DNA from: JBKHYG01 sp046565595 | GTDB lineage: Bacteria > Actinomycetota > AC-67 | Reading direction: 5' to 3' | Length of the DNA: 25,751 bases | Assembly (NCBI GenBank): GCA_046565595.1 | Contig: JBKHYG010000007.1 | Span: 1-25,751, forward strand | Shown: positions 14,185-21,786 of the stretch, one piece after another | Position numbering within the stretch: the first letter of the stretch is position 1 | How the letters are laid out: every line of letters starts with the position of its first letter | Made by a program: the position numbers and the translations under genes | The notes under the pieces: model-generated | Told to the model about the DNA's origin: nothing | Database searches by the model: none | What the model saw: the letters and a program-made list of their open reading frames with translations, nothing else

Positions 14185-15510
14185 TCAGTCTTGAACCTTG
14201 ACATAGATGCCGTTGCCGAACAACGCTTGGTTGAGTCCGCCGGCGTTCACGAAGGTGATCCAGCTCTTGCCCGCATAGTCCACGGCAAGCTGCAGGAAGT
14301 CACCGAGGTCACGGTCGGCGTCACAGGCGAGACCGTTGGTGCAGATCGCACCGTTCTTGACCGGTCCAGCTCCGATGTCCATGCCGGTCGTCCAGTTGGC
14401 GCCATTGTCGATCGACTCGGAGTAGTAGACGTTCCACTGGTTGCCGGGCGTCGGGTTGTTCGGGTCGGTGAAGCCACCGTTGGTGGCCTGGTACCAGGCG
14501 ACCGCGATCTTGTCGCCGCGCCAATCCACCCACGGGAACCAGCCGATCTTGCCGGCAGGCGAGAGCTGCGTGATGTCAGACCAGGTGTCGCCACCGTCGC
14601 GCGAGACACGAACCGTGATCGCGTTGCGGTTGGTCACGCCGTTGATATTGCCGTCGGTCGGGTAGACGATCGCCAGGTCGTCAGGGTTCTCGGCGTTCAT
14701 GGTCAGACCCACCAGCGAACCGTTGGCGTCGGATAGGGAACCAGAGACGCTGGTGACCTTCCAGTTCTCGCCCTCATCGTTGCTGACTGCGACATTGAAA
14801 CGGCCGCCCGAGTTGCTAGCGATGGCTACGCGCTTGCCGGCCGAAACGATGTGCGCGGGGATGCCGCCCATACCGAGGCTCGCGGGGCTGTCGCTGACGG
14901 GACGGTAGTAGTCCCAGACCAAGCCGTTGTTGCGGCTACGGGCGAAGGTGGTACGACGCGGCGTCAACAGGCCCTGATCGGTCAGGTAGACGGTCGTCTC
15001 GGTCTCGTTGGTGACCGGGTTGATGGTCGAATCGCCGAGCGAGATCCACTGGCGGTCCGATGTCGGGATGCTCGAAAGTGGCGTGCCACGGGTCCAGGTC
15101 TCGCCCTTGTCCGGCGAGTACTGGATCGAGTTCGACCCAGCCCACAGGTCGATGAACCAGACGTCGTCGCCACGGGCCGCTACATCGGCGTCGCCGCCAC
15201 CGGGTAGGCGGTTGTAGGGCGTGGTGAAGGTGATCGACTTGAATCCCGATGCGGCGTTGCGGACCAGGGAGTCATCCATCCGCCACAACTTGTTGTGGCT
15301 CGGGATCCCGAAGGTGCCGTGCACATAGGTCACCTGTTTACCGTTGCTATCGAGTGTGTGGTCGATCCCTGGCTCGGTGCCGTTGCCGCCAGGCAACTTG
15401 TAGTAGGCGCTGAATGTGATCGCCTGGGCGTTGCTGCTGCCAGCGAAACCCAGCGGCAGGATCCCCGCCGCCAGGGCGAACGCCATGGCCTTGCGCTTCG
15501 TGATCGTCAT
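14185..15510 (-). CDS. Secreted Asp-box beta-propeller protein (sialidase-like), copy 2
   Basis: The precursor has 441 residues with a signal peptide (TITKRKAMAFALAAGILPLGFAGSSNAQA shape; cleavage probably after AQA). Asp-box/BNR repeats mark propeller blades: SPDKGETW, SNDEGENW, SRDGGDTW and SIDNGANW. The block TPYNRLPGGGDAD to SNSIQYSPDKG and the C-terminal DRDLGDFLQLAVD are nearly identical in the neighbouring gene, so the two are tandem paralogues. I do not see a full sialidase catalytic set (arginine triad), so the family fold is clear but an enzymatic role is not. Start ATG 15510 has GGGAGGA six bases upstream; the longer open frame to 15567 lacks this. It lies 53 bases after the stop of copy 1. 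Confidence 0.88.
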   Translation of the reverse strand: MTITKRKAMAFALAAGILPLGFAGSSNAQAITFSAYYKLPGGNGTEPGIDHTLDSNGKQVTYVHGTFGIPSHNKLWRMDDSLVRNAASGFKSITFTTPYNRLPGGGDADVAARGDDVWFIDLWAGSNSIQYSPDKGETWTRGTPLSSIPTSDRQWISLGDSTINPVTNETETTVYLTDQGLLTPRRTTFARSRNNGLVWDYYRPVSDSPASLGMGGIPAHIVSAGKRVAIASNSGGRFNVAVSNDEGENWKVTSVSGSLSDANGSLVGLTMNAENPDDLAIVYPTDGNINGVTNRNAITVRVSRDGGDTWSDITQLSPAGKIGWFPWVDWRGDKIAVAWYQATNGGFTDPNNPTPGNQWNVYYSESIDNGANWTTGMDIGAGPVKNGAICTNGLACDADRDLGDFLQLAVDYAGKSWITFVNAGGLNQALFGNGIYVKVQD

Positions 15511-15563
15511 CGGTTTCCTCCCAACGACTCGATGTCGGATCTCGACTCGAGGTTGCTCATCCA

Positions 15564-16919
15564 TCAACCTTGCTTAGCGACATAGATGCCGCGTGCTCCG
15601 TTCGTTCCGTTCGCGTTCACATAGCTGATCGCTGCCTTCCCGTCGGTCGGGTCGATGGCGATCTGCAGGAAGTCTCCGAGGTCGCGGTCGGCCGTGCAGG
15701 AAAGGCCCTTGGTGCAGATGGGTCCGACCTTGACGGCTCCTGCCGCGGTCACCTGTTCGGGGGCGGACCAGGTGCGGCCATCATCCAGAGACTCCGCGTA
15801 CCAGACCTCCCAGGTGTTGCCGGGAGGCGGAGTGTTCGGGTCGAAGTTGCCAGGCTTGCTGGCCTGGTACCAGGCCACCGCGATCTTGTCGTCGCGGTAG
15901 TCGATCCACGGGAAGTAGGTGGTGTACCCCGGCTTGCTTACTCGACGGAAGTCGAAGCCTCCGTTGTCGGCGTTCGATCCGATCGAGTCGTCGGTTCCAC
16001 CGCTGCGGGTGTTCGACACGAACAACTCGAAGCGGCCGACGCTCGCGTCCTGCGGGTGATACTTGCCTACGAAGGCGACCGCGAGTTCGTCGGTCTTGGA
16101 CGGGTTCATGGTCACCGCGGTCATCTGCGGTCCGATGTCGTCTGCGACCATCTGGTACGAGCGGTGAGCGCTCACCCTCGTGAAGGTCTCTCCGCCGTCG
16201 AAACTCTGGATGACCCACTGTTTGCCGCCGTTGATGCCGCCGATGACCAGATGCTTGTTACCGTCGGTGGCGATGTGGCCCGGGATCGCGGTCGTACCGT
16301 TCAAGCCGGCGACGCCGGTGTGATAGGTCCAGGTGAGGCCGTTGTCCTCACTGCGCGCAAGCCACATGCCGAGGCCAGGCTGGACGAACTGGTAGATCGC
16401 ATAGACCGTGTTCTGTGTCTCGCCGGTGACCGGGTTCGACACTTCGGGACCTAACGCGATCCACTGCCGATCCGACAGGGGCAGCGTCGTCAGCGGAGTT
16501 CCGCGCGTCCAGGTCGCGCCCTTGTCCGGCGAATATTGGATCGAGTTCGAGCCGAGCCAGAGGTCGATGAAGAACACATCGTCGCCACGGATCGCGATAT
16601 CAGCGTCGCCCCCGCCGGGCAGACGGTTGTAGGGCGTGGTGAACTGGATCGCCTTGAACCTCGAGTCGCCAGGATCAAGCCGCCAGAGAGGATTGTGGAG
16701 GGGCGCGCCAGAGGTTCCATGCACATACAGGGTTCCGTCGGGCAGGAAGTCGAGGCCAGGCTCAGAGTCGAAGGCACCCGAGCCTGTCAGGTTGCGTCCC
16801 TCGTTCAGGAGCACCCAAGGAGAGGCCGCCCCGCTTGGAGCGCTCAAGATCAGCGGAAGCGTCAATCCGGCCGCTGCTAGAGCGGCGGCGGCGCGACGGC
16901 GTGTCGGGTTCAAGTACAT
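15564..16919 (-). CDS. Secreted Asp-box beta-propeller protein (sialidase-like), copy 1
   Basis: This 451-residue precursor begins with a basic TRRR and hydrophobic signal sequence ending near SGAAS. Asp boxes are SPDKGATW, SEDNGLTW, SFDGGETF and SLDDGRTW, indicating a beta-propeller. It shares the TPYNRLPGGGDAD...GDDVFFIDLW block and the DRDLGDFLQIA end with copy 2. Extracellular, possibly glycan-binding or glycan-cleaving, but catalytic residues are not evident. Start choice: ATG 16919 has GGAG directly against it (no spacing), whereas in-frame TTG 16913 has the same GGAG six bases upstream and may be the true start. Confidence 0.87.
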   Translation of the reverse strand: MYLNPTRRRAAAALAAAGLTLPLILSAPSGAASPWVLLNEGRNLTGSGAFDSEPGLDFLPDGTLYVHGTSGAPLHNPLWRLDPGDSRFKAIQFTTPYNRLPGGGDADIAIRGDDVFFIDLWLGSNSIQYSPDKGATWTRGTPLTTLPLSDRQWIALGPEVSNPVTGETQNTVYAIYQFVQPGLGMWLARSEDNGLTWTYHTGVAGLNGTTAIPGHIATDGNKHLVIGGINGGKQWVIQSFDGGETFTRVSAHRSYQMVADDIGPQMTAVTMNPSKTDELAVAFVGKYHPQDASVGRFELFVSNTRSGGTDDSIGSNADNGGFDFRRVSKPGYTTYFPWIDYRDDKIAVAWYQASKPGNFDPNTPPPGNTWEVWYAESLDDGRTWSAPEQVTAAGAVKVGPICTKGLSCTADRDLGDFLQIAIDPTDGKAAISYVNANGTNGARGIYVAKQG

Positions 16920-17093
16920 CTCCGGCGGGGCAGGGTACTGGTTGCCCTACTGATTCGCCGCCCTCCCTCGCCCCTCCTGCCCAGGTCGGGTCCGACGAAT
17001 CGTCCCTAGCCGGTAGGCCAAAGCCGCAACTCGGGCAAGTCCGACGAGGCTGCTGCGTTGCTTTCACCGCGGCGACCAGGCAGGATGCCGCCG

Positions 17094-17645
17094 ATGTCAC
17101 GCTTCAAGAGCCTCCTGGTAGCCGGGGTGGTCGCGACCGGGCTCGTGGTCGGCGCGATCCTGGCAGGAGGCGGTGAGACCCCCGCGGGCTCGTCACCGAC
17201 CCCTGATCCGACCGTCTTCGGAGGTTTCGTCCCCGTCACCGGCTGCCTGGAGGAGATGCCGCCGGAGGTGGTCGGCAAGCCGCTGGCGGGCCGTCCTCCG
17301 CTGCCCGAAGGGGCCTATATGTCCCTTCGCTATGAGCCCGATCCTGCTCCTGGGATCATCGCAGCCCAGTACACGATCCCGGTCTCGCTGGATGACTTCG
17401 TGAACTTCGTCCTCGAACGGTGGCCGGATGCCGGCTGGTCGCTTGGTCGCGGAGAACGCGAGGCCGGAGAAGCCGAGAGCGTGTTCTTCCTACCCGACCG
17501 GAGCCGCTACGGACAGTTCCGCGCGCGCACCGTCTACTGTGACCTTGGCGTCGTAGAGGTGACACTCACCCTCGGGGATCAGACCGAGTCACCTCCTTCG
17601 GGGGATCGAACCGAGTCACCGCCGGCGCCGAAAGGAACCCCATGA
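17094..17645 (+). CDS. Membrane-anchored protein of unknown function
   Basis: I do not recognise the family. The 183-residue product has one N-terminal hydrophobic helix (LLVAGVVATGLVVGAILAG, about 7-25) and no lipobox cysteine, so it is either an uncleaved anchor or a signal peptide. The exported part contains two cysteines (VTGCLEE and TVYCDLG), possibly a disulfide. The C-terminus carries a short tandem repeat (QTESPPSGD / RTESPPAPK). ATG 17094 is chosen because AGG lies nine bases upstream; ATG 17085 has it with no spacing. The stop overlaps the sulfotransferase start by ATGA, so the two are translationally coupled and may act together at the membrane. Confidence 0.75.
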   Translation: MSRFKSLLVAGVVATGLVVGAILAGGGETPAGSSPTPDPTVFGGFVPVTGCLEEMPPEVVGKPLAGRPPLPEGAYMSLRYEPDPAPGIIAAQYTIPVSLDDFVNFVLERWPDAGWSLGRGEREAGEAESVFFLPDRSRYGQFRARTVYCDLGVVEVTLTLGDQTESPPSGDRTESPPAPKGTP

Positions 17646-18823
17646 CCGACCCGTTCTTCATCATCGGTGCGCCTCGTTCGGGAACGACCTTCTTGGTCGA
17701 GCTGCTCAACGCGCACCCGAAGGTGATGATCACCGACGAGACCCGCGTGATGACGCATGTCTCGCGCATCCTGAACGACATGCCGAACGATCGGCGTGCG
17801 GTGATGAACAACCGCGCCGCATGGCTCGAACATCTGCGCGCCGAGTTCCCGAGGATCGTGCGAGGCTTCTACGAGAAGCTGGGCGCACCGATGGATGGAC
17901 GGTGGGGCGACAAGAATCCGCATTATTCCGAGCGGCGCACCGACCCGGCATGCCTGGAGACGATCGATCGGCTGTTCCCCAAGAGCCAGTTCATCCACAT
18001 CGTCCGCGACGGCCGAGCGGTCGTCTCGAGTCTGTTCTCGCTCGGTTGGGCGAAGAACCCTGCGTACGCAGCCGATGTCTGGCGGCGTCATGTCGAACAG
18101 AGCCGAGACTTCGGCTCGACGATAGGACCGAAGCGGTACCTCGAGGTCACCTACGAGCACCTGATGGCCGAACCGGAGCTCGTGACCAAAGAACTGTTCG
18201 AGTTCCTCGGCATGGATGTGTCTACCGAGGTTGAGCGATTCCTGCGCGAAGAGCAGGAACAGCGACGACCCGTCAGCGGCGCAACCACCGACCTGTCGAA
18301 GGCGGGCACCAGACAGTGGGAATCCAAACTCGATGCGGATGTGTTGGCGGCGATGAACTATCACCTCGCGGACCTGCTGGTCGAGTATGGCTACGAGACG
18401 CCAGCATGGCGGGATGCGTTGACGCCGACAGAGATGCCCGTCTACACCGAGCCGCGTCGTCAGGTAGAGCTGGATGTGGAGGCCTTCCTGAAGGACGGCT
18501 CCGGGGATCCGAATGATCTGCTGAAGGCGCTGTTCAAGGAGTATCAGGGCGTGTCGAAGGAGCGCGACGAACAGGGTCGCGAGCGTGGAGAGCTCAAGGA
18601 AGCGCTGGACGCCGAACGGCGCGCCTTCAACCGTTTGAAGTCGAGGCAGCGCCGATTGTTGCGCAAACTCGATCAGTTGGATCCGGAAGGCTCGTCGCTG
18701 GAAGCCAAGGCCGCGAAGACGGTCCGCGCATCGAAGGTCGCGTGGGCTCGCACCAAACTCAGGTTGAAGAAGAAGGCACCGGGGTTGGCCGCGAAGATCA
18801 GCCGGCTCCGCAGGCGGGGCTGA
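17642..18823 (+). CDS. Sulfotransferase family protein with C-terminal coiled coil
   Basis: Members transfer sulfate from PAPS to hydroxyl or amino groups. The 5'-phosphosulfate loop GAPRSGTTF is at 9-17 and the 3'-phosphate motif VRDGRAVVSS is at 121-130, both in the usual places. The catalytic domain ends around 260. What follows is unusual: an acidic linker (VELDVEAFLKDGSGDPNDLL), a predicted coiled coil (about 295-345, KERDEQGRERGELKEALDAERR) and a strongly basic tail (about 360-393, rich in Lys/Arg). The tail could bind membrane, polysaccharide or nucleic acid. The acceptor is unknown; in actinobacteria such enzymes modify glycolipids and cell-surface glycans. It overlaps the upstream gene by 4 bases. 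Confidence 0.88.
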   Translation: MTDPFFIIGAPRSGTTFLVELLNAHPKVMITDETRVMTHVSRILNDMPNDRRAVMNNRAAWLEHLRAEFPRIVRGFYEKLGAPMDGRWGDKNPHYSERRTDPACLETIDRLFPKSQFIHIVRDGRAVVSSLFSLGWAKNPAYAADVWRRHVEQSRDFGSTIGPKRYLEVTYEHLMAEPELVTKELFEFLGMDVSTEVERFLREEQEQRRPVSGATTDLSKAGTRQWESKLDADVLAAMNYHLADLLVEYGYETPAWRDALTPTEMPVYTEPRRQVELDVEAFLKDGSGDPNDLLKALFKEYQGVSKERDEQGRERGELKEALDAERRAFNRLKSRQRRLLRKLDQLDPEGSSLEAKAAKTVRASKVAWARTKLRLKKKAPGLAAKISRLRRRG

Positions 18824-18872
18824 CCAACCAGTTCCGAGCGAACATCGGCTCTTTGCGGGTCGGCGGTCCCGG

Positions 18873-20258
18873 CTAGCGCTGCAGGAAGAAGGGACTCGCG
18901 TATGCGATGCCCTTACCGAAGCTTCGATAGGTCGAGTCGGCGCGACCATCGGCCGGTCCGTCAGGGTCACTCACCCTTAGGACCAGCCACTCATCATCTG
19001 CGCCGACCGGCGTCGGGAACTGCTTGACCGTTCCATCGAGAGTGACCTGAACATCGGTCAGCACGACCGGCATCGGATAGCCGCTAGCCAAGACCTGCAC
19101 GCGCAGCTGCTTTCCGAGCCACTCGGGACCTCGATCGAGATCGAGCGTCACGGTTGCTGTCGTCGCTGAGCCAAGCGGCACCGACCCTCCCATCGGTACG
19201 CCGTTCAGCGCTGCAGCCAACCGGAGTCCGCGCAGGTTCGTGGCGAAGAACCGTCGCGCGAGCATCGCTTCGCGTACCCCGGCACGCGTGCGTTCGGTGA
19301 CCCACAGGCCCGCTCGTCCCTTGCCATCCGGGACGCCCCAATCAGCGCCGTGTTCGTCGGTGACCCCCAGGATCCCGACCCGCCAGCGCTTGTCCAGACA
19401 GTCAGACAGCGGGCTAGGTCCTCCCTGATCGGTGCCTTCGAACAGGTAATCCTCGCGGCGGTTGAACAGTTCCATCGACACGACCCGGTCACGGACACCG
19501 AAGAGGTCAGCCGACTTCGAGTCGAAGTAGGAGAACCTGCCGGGTTCGCGTCCCGGATGATTGAAGCCGCAGATCGCGTCGGCTCCCCCGCCCCGGACGG
19601 GACGGTCCGGTGCTGCCGACAGCCACTCGTAGAAGAGGGCCATGCCTGCGCCATTGCCGGGGTGTGCGCGCATCAGTTGGTCGACCTGGCGAGCTTGGTC
19701 GGCGGGAGGGAACCCGCCCTCGGCGTTCATGTAGACCGCGGCGCCCTCGAGGTTGCCGCCGCCGGCATCGTGCAGCGGATCGGTGTACTCCTGGCTGAGC
19801 CACACATTGATGTGCCCAAGCGTTGGCGAACTCCACTCGAAACCGCGGATCGCCGTGAAGGCGCCGTCCTGGTTGGCCGCGTCGGCGATCGCCTTGGTAG
19901 CCACCCATGAGGTGTCCGTGACGCCTGCGACAGAGTTGCAGTCCTTGTTGTCTCCGCAGACCCCATCTCCGGTGCCTTTGCTGAGGGTCGAATGGTCGGT
20001 GAGCGCGGCCACATCCAGTCCGGCCGAACGCATCGAGTCGAACGCGACCGCGGGATCACCCGCGCCATCAGAGAACAAGGTGTGGTTGTGCAGGTCGGCG
20101 TGCACGAGCGTGGTTCCAGGCAGAAGGATCGAGTCGCGTAGCGTCCGGAATTCGTCGTTCGGCCCGAGCCATCGGCTGCTGGCCTTGGCTAGGTCGGTGG
20201 ATGCCAGCAGGAGCGCACCTGCTCCTGCGCTTTGAAGGAACTGTCGTCTGGTCGTCAC
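18873..20258 (-). CDS. Tat-exported PHP-type metallohydrolase (CehA/McbA-like)
   Basis: The precursor has 461 residues. TTRRQFLQSAGAGALLLAS at the N-terminus is a twin-arginine export signal, so the enzyme folds with its metals before export. The PHP signature HADLHNHTLFSDG is at about 53-65 (H57 and H59 bind metal), with TDHS at about 87, then EWSS, GFNHPGR and TDEHG supplying further ligands. Residues about 370-461 form a beta-rich C-terminal region as in CehA/DUF3604-like proteins. The substrate is unknown; a phosphoester, carbamate or similar ester is possible. Start GTG 20258 has AGGAG nine bases before it; the longer open frame upstream lacks coding character. Confidence 0.87.
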   Translation of the reverse strand: MTTRRQFLQSAGAGALLLASTDLAKASSRWLGPNDEFRTLRDSILLPGTTLVHADLHNHTLFSDGAGDPAVAFDSMRSAGLDVAALTDHSTLSKGTGDGVCGDNKDCNSVAGVTDTSWVATKAIADAANQDGAFTAIRGFEWSSPTLGHINVWLSQEYTDPLHDAGGGNLEGAAVYMNAEGGFPPADQARQVDQLMRAHPGNGAGMALFYEWLSAAPDRPVRGGGADAICGFNHPGREPGRFSYFDSKSADLFGVRDRVVSMELFNRREDYLFEGTDQGGPSPLSDCLDKRWRVGILGVTDEHGADWGVPDGKGRAGLWVTERTRAGVREAMLARRFFATNLRGLRLAAALNGVPMGGSVPLGSATTATVTLDLDRGPEWLGKQLRVQVLASGYPMPVVLTDVQVTLDGTVKQFPTPVGADDEWLVLRVSDPDGPADGRADSTYRSFGKGIAYASPFFLQR

Positions 20259-20388
20259 AGCACGGATCTCCTGGTCGGGTACAGTCAGGTTCGCCGCATG
20301 CGATCGCGTCTCCTCTCGGGAGCGGCCATCCTTTGGACCCAGGGCCAGCCCGAAACTCTGGAGGACCAGGGTCTGACTAGCAGGGCAG
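20259..20388. other. Intergenic stretch between tetR and the PHP gene
   Basis: These 130 bases lie between the tetR stop and the PHP gene start, both on the minus strand. The end nearest the PHP start carries its AGGAG site. I see no convincing promoter, terminator or conserved RNA. Confidence 0.3.
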
Positions 20389-20988
20389 CTACGATCGCAC
20401 TCGAAGCGAGTCCAGATGCGATAACGCAGAGTCGACCGCTCCATGCACGATGGCTGCCGGTGCCTTGGCTCGGATCATCACGAAGAGCCCAAGGACCGCC
20501 GCTGTGAGGAACCCGGCCTCGGCCTCACTATCGACATCGTCGAGCAACTCACCCGAACGCCGAGCATTGTTGAGCACAGCGAGGAAGGCGCCGGACAGCC
20601 TTTCGAAGTAGGCCTCGACGATCCGGTCATCGCCCGGTTCGCGATCAGCGAACTCGACCGCAGTGTTGCACAGCAGGCAGCCGAGTCCAGCGGCTTGCCC
20701 ATCTGCAGCTTCTCGGTAATGGAGCAGCAGGTTCCGGACCTCGCTCAGACCCGCAGTCGGTTGCTCTAGCGGGCCGAACCTGGGCGACAACACTTCGTTG
20801 TCGTACCGTCGGAGGGCCTCGATGAATAGGGCCTCTTTGCTGCCGAACTCGGAGTACAGGCTGTTGCGATTGACGCCCAACTCGTCAACCAGGGCCTGCG
20901 TCGATGTTCCCGCATAGCCCCGTTCTCTGAAGACCGCCATGGCCTTGGCGATCAGCGACTCACGGTCATAGCCCTTCTTGCGTCCCAC
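20389..20988 (-). CDS. TetR family transcriptional repressor
   Basis: The 199-residue regulator has the TetR HTH at the N-terminus: YDRESLIAKAMAVFRERGYAGTSTQALVDELGVNRNSLYSEFGSKEALF, about 7-55. The C-terminal helical domain (about 70-195) would bind the inducer; it contains GCLLCNTAVEF, common in TetR/YdeS-like members (TetR_C-type). The start is GTG 20988 with GGGGAG six bases upstream. It faces the DUF1330-like gene, and an inverted repeat with perfect 9-base arms sits in between over that gene's promoter, which predicts repression of the small gene and probably of itself. Confidence 0.93.
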   Translation of the reverse strand: MGRKKGYDRESLIAKAMAVFRERGYAGTSTQALVDELGVNRNSLYSEFGSKEALFIEALRRYDNEVLSPRFGPLEQPTAGLSEVRNLLLHYREAADGQAAGLGCLLCNTAVEFADREPGDDRIVEAYFERLSGAFLAVLNNARRSGELLDDVDSEAEAGFLTAAVLGLFVMIRAKAPAAIVHGAVDSALSHLDSLRVRS

Positions 20989-20999
20989 GGATCTCCCCG

Positions 21000-21028
21000 T
21001 TGACAGGATCGGCGCCAGGAAGTATAAC
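21000..21028 (+). promoter_or_regulatory. Sigma-70-type promoter of the DUF1330-like gene
   Basis: TTGACA at 21000-21005 is an exact -35 consensus, and TATAAC at 21023-21028 is a good -10 after a 17-base spacer. Transcription would start near 21035, about 33 bases before ATG 21068. Confidence 0.8.
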
Positions 21029-21047
21029 TAACCGAATAGTTAGTTAT
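21024..21047. promoter_or_regulatory. TetR operator
   Basis: ATAACTAAC at 21024-21032 is the exact inverse complement of GTTAGTTAT at 21039-21047, with spacer CGAATA. It covers the -10 box and the predicted start point of the promoter at 21000-21028, so bound repressor would block polymerase. ACTAACC/GGTTAGT-like halves are common TetR sites. Confidence 0.82.
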
Positions 21048-21067
21048 CGAGCGGGCAGGAGACGGAG

Positions 21068-21367
21068 ATGAGTGACAAGTCCACGCTGATAGTGACCGCA
21101 CAGCCGGATGCCAACGAGATGGAGTCCGTACAGGGCTACCTCCAAGGGGTCCTTCCCCTGCTGACCAAGGCCGGGGGCAAGCCGGTCAAGCGGCTGGCCG
21201 TAGACGAGGTCATCCACGGTCAGCCCAGCGGGATGGTCCTGGTGATGGAGTTCGAGTCGGCAGCAGTGATCAAGAACCTCTTCGACTCAGAGGACTACGC
21301 CGCACTCATCCCTGCCCGCGACCGGGGGTTCTCACAGATGAACATCCTGGTGACAAGCGACATGTGA
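21068..21367 (+). CDS. DUF1330-like small protein
   Basis: This 99-residue cytoplasmic protein appears to belong to the DUF1330 / dimeric alpha-beta barrel group: a first strand STLIVTAQP, a helix VQGYLQGVLPLLTKAGG, then KPVKRL, a strand MVLVMEFES and the helix-ending DSEDYAALIPARDRGF. Biochemical role unknown; proteins of this fold are often small oxygenases or stress proteins. AGGAG lies seven bases before ATG 21068. It is the apparent target of the divergent TetR repressor and stands alone before the tmRNA gene on the other strand. Confidence 0.82.
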   Translation: MSDKSTLIVTAQPDANEMESVQGYLQGVLPLLTKAGGKPVKRLAVDEVIHGQPSGMVLVMEFESAAVIKNLFDSEDYAALIPARDRGFSQMNILVTSDM

Positions 21368-21383
21368 GGCGCGCGAACAACGG

Positions 21384-21729
21384 TGGAGGTGGCGGGAATC
21401 GAACCCGCGTCCTTCAGCCTCTTTGCGGGAGCATCTCCGGGCGCAGCCGGTGATCTAGATCTCGGTCCTCACGCGCGCATCGGCACGCTCGCTCGGACCC
21501 AGCCTGGAAAGGTGTCCCTCACGGTTCCCAGGCGAGACCGCGAGGTGAGCCTACGAGATGATGGGCTGCTCAGGCGGTAGGCACACCTGAGGGCCGCAGC
21601 TGCCTAATACTTAGGCAGCGAGGGCGAGCGAGTCGCCAATTAATTGTAGTTCCCGCGATTAACGAGACATCGGGGATCTCGGCCCGCTTCTCCCGCATCG
21701 ATCGACCGAAGTCGAAACCATGCACCCCC
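21384..21729 (-). ncRNA. ssrA: Transfer-messenger RNA (tmRNA), proteolysis tag ends ALAA
   Basis: This one-piece tmRNA rescues stalled ribosomes together with SmpB. The 5' end GGGGGTG (21729-21723) pairs with CACCTCC (21391-21385), and discriminator A is at 21384; CCA is not fully encoded. GCATGGTTTCGAC near the 5' end and GGGTTCGATTCCC in the T arm are conserved parts. The best tag frame is 21637-21611, reading GDSLALAA then TAA, which with the tRNA-borne Ala gives A-GDSLALAA. The stop lies in a perfect hairpin (GCTGCCTAA - GTA - TTAGGCAGC), the helix 5 position. The resume codon is assigned by comparison with the Bacillus subtilis pattern and is the least certain part. Confidence 0.94.
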
Positions 21730-21786
21730 GTAGGGTTATTCAGTTGTAGCCCCAAAGGGTACTCGCTGGGCGGGACAGCCGCCCGT

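Noticed and set aside
15570..16454. 294-residue open frame on the plus strand
   Set aside because: Shadow of propeller copy 1; Arg/Asp/Val-rich with no domain features.
17579..18970. 463-residue open frame on the minus strand
   Set aside because: Antisense to the sulfotransferase, whose PAPS motifs and ATGA coupling are clear. Long antisense frames are normal at this GC content.
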